From positions 1,364,001 to 1,428,000 of the forward strand of contig OZ245331.1 in the NCBI GenBank assembly GCA_965226155.1: a stretch of DNA of 64,000 nucleotides, written 5' to 3'. Shown here piece by piece: positions 57,165 through 64,000 of this stretch. Source of the stretch: G965226155 sp965226155. GTDB taxonomy: Bacteria > Pseudomonadota > Gammaproteobacteria > Eutrophobiales > Eutrophobiaceae. The position numbers and the translations under genes were made by a program. Each line of letters opens with the position of its first letter. Within the stretch, counting starts at the first letter, position 1. The notes under the pieces are model-generated. The model saw only the letters and a list, made by a program, of their open reading frames with translations. It was not told the DNA's origin and ran no database searches.

Positions 57165-57820
57165 TAGGTATATATCAGCTTCATTTATAGCTTTAATGTA
57201 ATCAATGTGTTCTTTCTGAAATAATATTGATGAAGAATTGTTTTTTTCGTTATGCCAAGTTATTTTAGGCAAAGAATGCAATTTTAAAATTCGACTTATG
57301 TGGCTAAAATTAAGCAAAAAATTTTCCTGTATACCAATAGCGACACAGTATTTATACAATTTATTAAACGCTAATTCAGCAGCCTCATTGTCAGGCATGT
57401 CTAGTTGGTCTGGGAATTCTCAGTTACCAAATATCAATCGCGTTTGGTCATTACATAATTCAGCATTTTCTGAATACAGAAATGACTCTATTGAAAATTT
57501 TTCGGGTGGTATTGTTCTAACAATTGAGGGCTTTCCCCTTCACTGACGAGCTGACAAAAAGACATAACGCGTTCTACTGGGTCTCGTAAAAATGTAACTG
57601 TAGGCAAAACGTCGATAATATCAACCCCAGTCAATAGGGGTTGATGCCCGCGTATTCCGATAATGCAGTTTTTTTCATATTCATTTAGATTTTTAAATCT
57701 TATTAAGTCATTTTCTATATCCCCTGAAAATTTAAACCAATTTCCTTTGTAAACATTTGATAATAAAGATGAAAATGCGGTGCCAGCCGTTTTGGGAATA
57801 TGGACAAAGCGTATTTTCAT
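57165..57820 (-). pseudogene. Sulfotransferase-family protein, truncated
   Basis: The start MKIRFVHIPKTAGTAFSSLL has the PAPS-binding loop of membrane-type carbohydrate sulfotransferases, and TFLRDPVERVMSFCQL is the second signature. The frame shifts within 57491-57506 (runs of A and T), continues EKFSIESFLYSENAELCNDQTRLIFGN, meets TGA at 57422-57420 (probably a former Trp codon, GNWEFPDQL) and resumes MPDNEAAELAFNKL. IS30 copy 4 cuts the end at INEADIYL. If functional it would have sulfated a surface glycan. Three separate lesions. Confidence 0.8.
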
Positions 57821-57909
57821 ATGTAAATGAATTAAATTATTAATATTGGTGCTGATTAAGCATTATTATATATAGCTATTTACATAAACTTATATTAAGA
57901 ATTATATAA

Positions 57910-58716
57910 ATGTCTGAAATACGAATATCAATTATAACTGTTTCTAAAAATTCTGAAAAATATATTGAATAAACGATCCTTAGTGTTAAAAATCAAACAT
58001 ATAAAAACAAAGAGTTTATTGTGATTGATGGTAACTCTACTGATAAATCATTAGATATTATAAAGCACCATGATTCAACTATAGATAAATGGATGTCAGA
58101 GCCAGATGGAGGAATTGCTGAAGCAATGAATAAAGGAATCGATATTGCGACAGGCGATTATATTCTGTTTATTAATTCTGATGATTATTTAATAAATAAT
58201 ACTGCCCTTCAAAGAGTATCAGAACATCTCGAAAATGGTATTGATATATTTATATTCAAAGTATTGTATTCTTATCCAGATGGTAGAGAATTAATTTCAT
58301 TAAATCATGCATTTGGAAATATAACAAAATACAAAATGGGATCATGCCATCAAGGACAACTTATCTCCAGGAAACTTTTACTTAAGCCTGGAAAACTAGA
58401 TGAATCATTCGGGATTTATTTTGATTACGATTTAATTTTACGTGCTTATAATTATGGTGCGAGTTCTAGATCAGTTGATATTATTCTTTCAGTAATGCGC
58501 CAAGTTGGTGTAAGTTCGATTAGAGATTGGATGGGTTTTAAAACCCGATATGATGAGGAACGATTGGTCCACTTCAAGAATTGTTGTGGAATTCTATGGT
58601 ATTTAATTTATAAGCTCTATTGGTTATTTTATATTCCTTATCGACGCACTATATACGAGTTAATTTTTTTAAACAAAAAATATTTAAAAAACAAAACAAT
58701 TAAATTTATTCAATAA
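57910..58716 (+). pseudogene. Family 2 glycosyltransferase with ochre codon 21
   Basis: From the ATG at 57910 the text reads MSEIRISIITVSKNSEKYIE, then TAA at 57970-57972, then TILSVKNQTYKNKEFIVIDGNSTDKSLDI in the same frame. EEpTILSV-type text is usual, so GAA has probably become TAA. INSDDYL is the DxD-like motif and EPDGGIAEAMNKGI the conserved run before it. The rest is open to 58716. Reinitiation at GTG 58021 would drop the nucleotide-binding strand. Very AT-rich. Confidence 0.82.
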
Positions 58717-58836
58717 GACAAGCTATAGAATTTAAAATATTGCCGGGGATATACTAATAGAGATTATGATAATATTATTGTTGGCGTAGGAGATAGGAAT
58801 AAAATCTTTTTTATAGTATAAAAAGAAGAGTAGATC

Positions 58837-59742
58837 GTGAAAACACCGGAGATTAGTGTAGTCCTTGCCAGCCGAAACCGGGACTTATTCATAAGAAAAT
58901 TTCTGACCAGCATGGAATCAGTGGTCTGTGAGGTCCCTTTTGAAATTATTATTGCTGATAATAGTACTATCGATCGTACAGAAGAATTATTGGATAGTTT
59001 TAGACATCGATTGCCGTTAAAGGTGATACATGTAGCAGATAAGGGCAAGAGCCGCTCATTGAATCAGGCCATATTGGATGCGAAGGGAGATTTGATTATA
59101 TTCGCTGATGATGACATCGTGCCTGATAGTAATTGGCTGAATGCCTTTTATGATGCGGCGAAAAGCATGCCAGAAATAAATATTTTTGGAGGCAGGATAC
59201 TGGTTAATGATGACATAATTCCAGAATGGATCAGTCGGTCCTTTAACCTGAAAACTATTTTATTGTCAGAACAGGATTTTGGTGAAACAGAGATAGTATT
59301 TGGTGTGAATGAGTATCCTGTTGGTCCGAATATCGCGGTGCGTACAAAACTCCTGAAATCAATTCGGCAACCATGGCCAGAAAATGCTGGTCCAGGCACG
59401 AGATTTCCAGTTGGTGATGAAGCGGTGTTCCTGCAAAAATTAAGTGGTCCTATATCGAAAGACAGAATGTATCTGCCATCAAGTATTGCTTATCATGAAT
59501 ATAACAAAAACAATCTCAGGTTTAGCAATGCAATACGACGTTGTTGCCTTGGTGGGTACACAGCCGGTGTGCATCAGAGGTATGTTGACAAAAACTTTTT
59601 GAAAAAGGAGATGGGACTTTTCAGTCTAGTTCGTTCTCGGATACTTTCTTGCAACAGTATTCGAGAATTCGTATGTATAACCGCCAGGGCAATAGGGTAT
59701 TACATGGGGGTGTTTAGATCAGTGTTAAATGCTAAATTATAA
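58837..59742 (+). CDS. Family 2 glycosyltransferase
   Basis: GT-A transferase of 301 residues. EISVVLASRNRDLFIRKFL starts the fold, IIIADNSTIDRTEELLD holds the nucleotide-binding Asp, GDLIIFADDDIVPDSNWL the metal-binding DDD and FPVGDEAVFLQKL the likely catalytic acids. The start is GTG with AAGAAGAG upstream. No membrane segment of note. Intact; forms a pair with the 59782 glycosyltransferase. Sugar specificity unknown. Confidence 0.88.
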   Translation: MKTPEISVVLASRNRDLFIRKFLTSMESVVCEVPFEIIIADNSTIDRTEELLDSFRHRLPLKVIHVADKGKSRSLNQAILDAKGDLIIFADDDIVPDSNWLNAFYDAAKSMPEINIFGGRILVNDDIIPEWISRSFNLKTILLSEQDFGETEIVFGVNEYPVGPNIAVRTKLLKSIRQPWPENAGPGTRFPVGDEAVFLQKLSGPISKDRMYLPSSIAYHEYNKNNLRFSNAIRRCCLGGYTAGVHQRYVDKNFLKKEMGLFSLVRSRILSCNSIREFVCITARAIGYYMGVFRSVLNAKL

Positions 59743-59781
59743 TTTGCAAGTGTATAAAATTTTTACTTTCCTTCAAAAGCA

Positions 59782-60891
59782 TTGAAAATCTTATTTATCA
59801 CCAAGCGTCTGTATATAAATAAAGACTTGCTAGCTGATAGTTATGGCAGGTTTTATGAATTACCATTGCACATTTCAAATGATGAAATGCAATTAAAGTG
59901 TATTTGTATCAGTTATCGAAAGGTTGATAATCCCGAATTACGCGTTACGTTATCGAGTAACATTGAGTGGGAATCATACTTTACCGGGTTTAACCCATTA
60001 ACTGGATTAGTTAGGCATTACCATCGGTTGTCTAGAGTAATTACTTCCTTCAGACCTGATTTAATCGTGGGAGCATCTGACCTGTTTCATGCAATACTAG
60101 CCTCACAGTTAGCACGGAAGCACAAACTGCCATATTGTTTAGACTTGTATGATAATTTTGACAGTTATCCGGCAATGAAAATTCCCGGAAGTAAGATTCT
60201 GTTCGCTAATGCCGTAAAAAAAGCACGATCGATCTCAGTAGTATCAAATGAGTTGCAGCGGTACATTGGTGCCAAATATAAACCAGAAGAGAAAGTGACA
60301 GTTTTAGAGAATGCCGTAGACTTGGATATATTCAAACCAGTTGATAGTACCCTTGCTAGAAATAAACTAGGGCTGCCTGAATTGGGGTTTTATATCGGTA
60401 CGGCAGGAGCACTGCATCGAGACCGAGATGTTGGTACGTTGTATCGGGCCTTTGAAATACTTTCGAACGAATATCCGGACGTTAGACTACTACTCGCCGG
60501 CCCACTAAATGAGTCTATCTCGCTGCCTGATATGGATCGGGTCCATTATCTGGGAAACCTTGATTATCACATGGTCCCATTGTTCTTCAATTCGCTTAAT
60601 GTAGGAGTAATATGTAACAAGGCTACTGAATTTGGAAAGTATTGCTTCCCACAAAAAGCGTATGAAATGATTGCTTGCGGTATCCCAGTCATTTCAGCCA
60701 ATGTGGGTTCGATGGCACGGCTTCTGTCAGGGACGAACAGTTTATACGATTCCGAAGATCCACAAAGCTTAGTTACGGTTATTAAAAGCAAAATGCACCC
60801 CTCCGAAATTAGTAGAATTAAATGTCCTTCATGGCGAGATCAAGGCAAGGTTTTTGCAACTATGCTGAAAGCATCGCTTGACCAAACTTAA
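59782..60891 (+). CDS. Family 4 glycosyltransferase
   Basis: GT-B transferase of 369 residues beginning KILFITKRLYINKDLLADS. The start is TTG at 59782; no ATG gives a full N-terminal fold. The donor-side motifs are YIGTAGALHRDRDVGTLYRAF, RLLLAGPL, FPQKAYEMIACGIPVISANVGSM, which includes the usual C-terminal Glu. The acceptor half has VGASDLFHAILASQLARKH and YCLDLYDNFDSYPA. Intact. Probably acts on the same glycan as its upstream neighbour. Confidence 0.87.
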   Translation: MKILFITKRLYINKDLLADSYGRFYELPLHISNDEMQLKCICISYRKVDNPELRVTLSSNIEWESYFTGFNPLTGLVRHYHRLSRVITSFRPDLIVGASDLFHAILASQLARKHKLPYCLDLYDNFDSYPAMKIPGSKILFANAVKKARSISVVSNELQRYIGAKYKPEEKVTVLENAVDLDIFKPVDSTLARNKLGLPELGFYIGTAGALHRDRDVGTLYRAFEILSNEYPDVRLLLAGPLNESISLPDMDRVHYLGNLDYHMVPLFFNSLNVGVICNKATEFGKYCFPQKAYEMIACGIPVISANVGSMARLLSGTNSLYDSEDPQSLVTVIKSKMHPSEISRIKCPSWRDQGKVFATMLKASLDQT

Positions 60892-61067
60892 TATCGCAGA
60901 AAAAAGCCAGTCATGGTAATACTGTTTTTCGAATATGATGCATGATTAATATCAACAGAAGCAAAACAAAAACGCTTGAACAGGTCCCATGTCATGAGGG
61001 CCGACCCTGATATGTTATGCATTAATCATCAATCTGAATCGAATCAGAATAAGAACTTAATTCAATT

Positions 61068-62777
61068 ATGCATCGTTACATTACTTGTATTTCAGTGATA
61101 TCTATCATTTTTGTTATTGCCTATTCCCCAGCGATGCAAGGAGGGTTTATCTGGGATGATGATCTCTATCTGATTAATAACATCACATTGCAGAGCTGGC
61201 ATGGTTTGCTGGATATATGGTTCATTCCGAAGAACAATCCTCATTATTATCCGATGCTGTTCAGTGGTTTTTGGCTGGAGTATCACATGTGGGGACTGGA
61301 GCCTTTGGGGTATCACATTAATAATATTCTGTTGCACATGGCAGGCACATTCGTGCTTTGGCGTGTACTGCGTTTACTGTGTATCCCTGGTGCTGGTATG
61401 GTAGCAGCATTTTTTTTACTGCACCCGGTCCATGTTGAGTCTGTTGCATGGATTACTGAGCGGAAAAATGTCCTTTCTGGTTTTTTTATCTTTCTTCAGT
61501 GTACATGTTCCTACGCCACTACGGTTTCAGGGAAGAAGACCCAATATCATGCAATGGTACATTGCTGATTAAAAAAGCTTGTTATTTTGCATCGCTGTTG
61601 CTGTTTATATTTGCTTTGCTAAGCAAGACCGTAACCTGCACATTGCCAGCGGTTTTGCTATTGTTATTGTGGTGGAAGAATAGACGGGAATCTGCTGATC
61701 AAGTTACTACCATTCTTTTTAGTGGGTGCCAGCCTAGCAGGAATGACCGTTTGGGTAGAGCATACTTTGGTTGTTGGTAGTACTGAGGTGGAATGGTCAT
61801 TGTCAATGTTGCAGCGGTTTGTCATGGCCGGCTGGGCCCTGTGGTTTTATCTCGGCAAATTGCTCATTCCGATACAGTTAAGTTTTGTCTATCCGATCTG
61901 GGATATTAACGATTATCTGTCGTTGCAACTGCTCATTCCTGTGAGTTGTATCATGTCACTGGTGGCGCTATGGCTCTTTCGTCAAAAACTTGGCAAAGGT
62001 CCCCTGGTTGCCATGCTGTTTTTTGCTGGAACCTTGCTACCAGCTCTGGGTTTTATCGATTACTTTACGATGAGATATACATACGTTGCAGATCACTTTC
62101 AGTACTTGGCAAGCATCGGCCCAATTACTCTATTTGTTGCTGTTGCTACGAAACTGTCCGCTACTTGGATGAATCAAAGTAGCATGGGTACGGGAAGATA
62201 CCTATCACAGAAAATTTTGAGCTTGCCACTGATTTTATATTGCATATTAGTATGGAACCAGAGTCATATTTATAATGATACAATTACCTTGTGGAATGAT
62301 ACTGTGAGCAAAAACCCGAATGCATGGATCGCACATAATAATCTGGGTGCAGAGTTTGTTTTACGTGGTGATTATGAAAAGGCTGTCTTCCATCTCAGGC
62401 AGACTATTCAAATAAAGTCTGACTACATCGCGCCATAGATTAATCTCGGCATTGTCAATATGAGGCTTAAGCCGTATGAAGAAGCGATACAATATTTTAT
62501 AAGCGCATTGAAAATCAACCCAGATGATTTCGATGCGAACAATAACATTGCTACTGTTTACATGAGCTTGCAACAATATGACGTAGCAGTGACATATTGG
62601 GAGCGTGTTGTCGATCTGTGGCCTAACTCATCTGAAGCCCATAATAACTTAGGAATTTGTTATGCAAACAATGGTGATACCGAGTTAGCTGAATTTCATT
62701 TCCGAAGAGCAATACAGTTGCAACCTGGCAATATGGTGGCCATACAAAAGCTGAAAAAAATTTACAACTCTAAATAG
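61068..62777 (+). pseudogene. GT-C/TMTC-like membrane protein with TPRs, broken (third of three)
   Basis: From ATG 61068 (MHRYITCISVISIIFVIAYS) through FIWDDDLYLINN, LFSGFWLEYHMWGLEPLGYH, HPVHVESVAWITERKNVLSGFF and several helices. The frame changes near 61480-61500 to MFLRHYGFREEDP and KTVTCTLPAVLLLLLWWK, and returns at about 61700-61722 to FLVGASLAGMTVWVEH. TAG at 62436-62438 interrupts the TPR region (NNLGAEFVLRGDYEKA, then INLGIVNMRLKPYEEA) in frame. TPRs end at 62777. Closest in style to the 44391-46197 gene. Two shifts and one stop, so not functional as a single protein. Confidence 0.76.
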
Positions 62778-62816
62778 TTTCGGGATGCAGACTTGCGACT
62801 ACCGTACTGGTGAAAT

Positions 62817-63593
62817 TTAACTCCGATTGATTATATCGAGTAATGTAGCATGTAATTTGACATTACTTGCGATTACACTTCCTTCGTCCAGAAAACTCTC
62901 GCTTCCTGAGATATCGGTAATAAAACCACCAGCCTCGGCGACCAGCAATGCGCCAGCTGCAATATCCCATTCCTTTAAACCAAGCTCCCAGAAGCCATCG
63001 AGCCGACCACAGGCAACATAGGCAAGATCCAAAGAAGCCGCACCTGCTCTTCGGATTCCTGCAGTCAGCGGAAAAATTGCTCGAAATGTTTGGACAAAAG
63101 ATTCAAGCTTATCGCTATCCCCAAACGGAAATCCTGTTCCTAATAAGGCACCATTTAAATTCTTTCTGTTGCTTACACGAATTCTTCTATTGTTTAAATG
63201 GGCTCCATTACCGCGCGTAGCAGTAAAAAGTTCCTGTCGCAGGGGGTCATAAATAATTGCTTGTTCAAGTGTATTTTTATGTCTAAGTGCAATAGAAACA
63301 GCGAACTGGGGAAAGCCGTGTAGATAGTTGGTTGTGCCATCTAATGGATCAATAATCCACTGGTATTCTCCGCTTCCTCGCTCCCCACTTTCTTCCGCTA
63401 TTATGCTATGTTCAGGATGGAATTTGAGGATGGTATCGATGATTGCTACTTCAGCTATTTTATCAATTTCAGAGACATAGTCATTGAGTCCTTTCTCATT
63501 TACAGGAACGTCTGCAACCTGCTCCATGTTACGAATTATAATATCTCCAGCCGCATGTGCTGCCTGAATACCGATGTTTAACATTGGATGCAT
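62817..63593 (-). CDS. suhB: Inositol-1-monophosphatase family protein SuhB
   Basis: Magnesium-dependent phosphatase of the IMPase family, which in E. coli also joins the rRNA antitermination complex. Metal ligands occur in IIAEESGE, WIIDPLDGTTNYLHGFP and EWDIAAGALLVAEAGG. 258 residues, slightly under the usual 267. Divergent from trmJ with 217 bases between starts, as in E. coli. Intact. Confidence 0.95.
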   Translation of the reverse strand: MHPMLNIGIQAAHAAGDIIIRNMEQVADVPVNEKGLNDYVSEIDKIAEVAIIDTILKFHPEHSIIAEESGERGSGEYQWIIDPLDGTTNYLHGFPQFAVSIALRHKNTLEQAIIYDPLRQELFTATRGNGAHLNNRRIRVSNRKNLNGALLGTGFPFGDSDKLESFVQTFRAIFPLTAGIRRAGAASLDLAYVACGRLDGFWELGLKEWDIAAGALLVAEAGGFITDISGSESFLDEGSVIASNVKLHATLLDIINRS

Positions 63594-63810
63594 AATATAT
63601 TCGCCTCGTTATTAAACTTTGTTAACAGAATGCTTTCTGTATTGTATTAATGCATTCGTATATCATCTGTAAAAGAAATACTTGAAAATATTTTTATAAT
63701 GATTAGTGCTTGAGCTTCTTAATGTTATTTTGCAGGTAAAACTTTACCGATATTATTATTGATGCAGGAGATTACATAATCATTGTAACAATAATAATTA
63801 ATATGTTCTT

Positions 63811-64000
63811 ATGAATATGATGAGAAACTCTTTAGAGTTCATTAAGATCGTTTTAGTTGAAACAACCCATCCTGGGAACATTGGCGCTTCTGCTAGGGCA
63901 ATGAAAACCATGGGCTTTTCAAGATTACATCTTGTTAAACCCAAATTATTTCCCAATGCTGAGGCTACGGCACGTGCTGCAGGTGCTGACGACATTCTTT
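63811..64000 (+). CDS. trmJ: tRNA (cytidine/uridine-2'-O-)-methyltransferase TrmJ (3' partial)
   Basis: SPOUT methyltransferase that 2'-O-methylates tRNA position 32. Only the first 63 codons are in the window: MNMMRNSLEFIKIVLVETTHPGNIGASARAMK, recognised by VETxHPGNIGAxARAMKxMG, and LHLVKPKLFP followed by the conserved ARAAGADDIL. ATGs at 63811 and 63817 are both possible. The gene continues beyond the window edge. Neighbour of suhB as in other gammaproteobacteria. Confidence 0.93.
   Translation, partial: MNMMRNSLEFIKIVLVETTHPGNIGASARAMKTMGFSRLHLVKPKLFPNAEATARAAGADDIL

Noticed and set aside
56105..57184. A 359-codon version of the copy 4 transposase
   Set aside because: The extra 39 codons come from a one-base deletion upstream and from flanking sequence; the other copies fix the start at 57067.
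33320..62438. Recoding of TAG as a sense codon, suggested by amber codons in pgeF, pilR, a transposase and a TPR gene
   Set aside because: Core genes such as murD and ftsZ end on TAG at the natural position, and TAA and TGA codons also interrupt genes in this region.
1..64000. CRISPR arrays, tRNA, rRNA or a defence island
   Set aside because: No regularly spaced repeats, no tRNA T-loop context and no defence-gene motifs were seen on either strand.

Overview
This 64 kb window comes from a gammaproteobacterium. The evidence is the canonical division and cell-wall (dcw) cluster running into lpxC, a DciA-like gene, an M23 peptidase, secA, argJ and a Nudix-ThiE fusion, followed by a yacG-zapD-coaE-pilD-pilC-pilB block, the rluD-pgeF-clpB and bamD neighbourhood, and a divergent suhB/trmJ pair. 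The species cannot be named from the sequence alone. The core half is moderately AT-rich; the surface-polysaccharide region from about 43 to 62 kb is visibly more AT-rich.

Layout. (1) 1-14919: murE (5' end outside the window), murF, mraY, murD, ftsW, murG, murC, murB, ddl, ftsQ, ftsA, ftsZ, lpxC, all on the plus strand, mostly overlapping and all intact. (2) 14938-24943: dciA-like (minus), M23 peptidase, secA, IS30 copy 1, argJ, Nudix-ThiE, then minus-strand yacG, zapD, coaE, pilD. (3) 25038-43349: broken pilC and pilB, intact clpB with a heat-shock-like promoter, broken glutamate dehydrogenase, pgeF with an early amber codon, intact rluD, bamD, nadE, sucD and sucC, then pilS with two frameshifts and pilR split by IS30 copy 2. 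(4) 43635-62777: an accessory surface region with methyltransferases, glycosyltransferases, three large GT-C/TPR-like membrane proteins, an intact pilA with a sigma-54-type promoter, a capsule/O-antigen ABC permease, a sulfotransferase, a galE remnant, a winged-helix regulator with a palindromic operator candidate, and IS30 copies 3 and 4. Most of its genes carry frameshifts, stops or IS insertions. (5) 62817-64000: intact suhB and the 5' end of trmJ.

The strongest theme is contrast. About 24 kb of division, wall and secretion genes is free of lesions, while type IV pilus assembly and regulation (pilB, pilC, pilS, pilR) and most polysaccharide genes are disrupted. Several lesions are homopolymer contractions, where an uninterrupted frame would need eight bases and seven are present. 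Intact 8-base runs survive in lpxC, nadE and a glycosyltransferase. Four near-identical IS30-family elements of about 1068 bp are scattered through the window. Two have exact 3-bp target duplications, one is a near-match sitting in codon 9 of pilR, and one has no duplication and joins the damaged 3' ends of two genes. Together this looks like ongoing genome decay with IS expansion, perhaps in a host-associated or niche-restricted lineage, although assembly error must be excluded for the single-base lesions.

The most interesting functional hypothesis is a pilin-modification cassette downstream of pilA: pilin, a GT-C-like multispanning protein with a TPR-like tail, and a dolichol-phosphate-mannose-synthase-like glycosyltransferase. 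The last two were adjacent before IS30 copy 3 inserted. I saw no CRISPR array, tRNA, rRNA or recognisable defence system.
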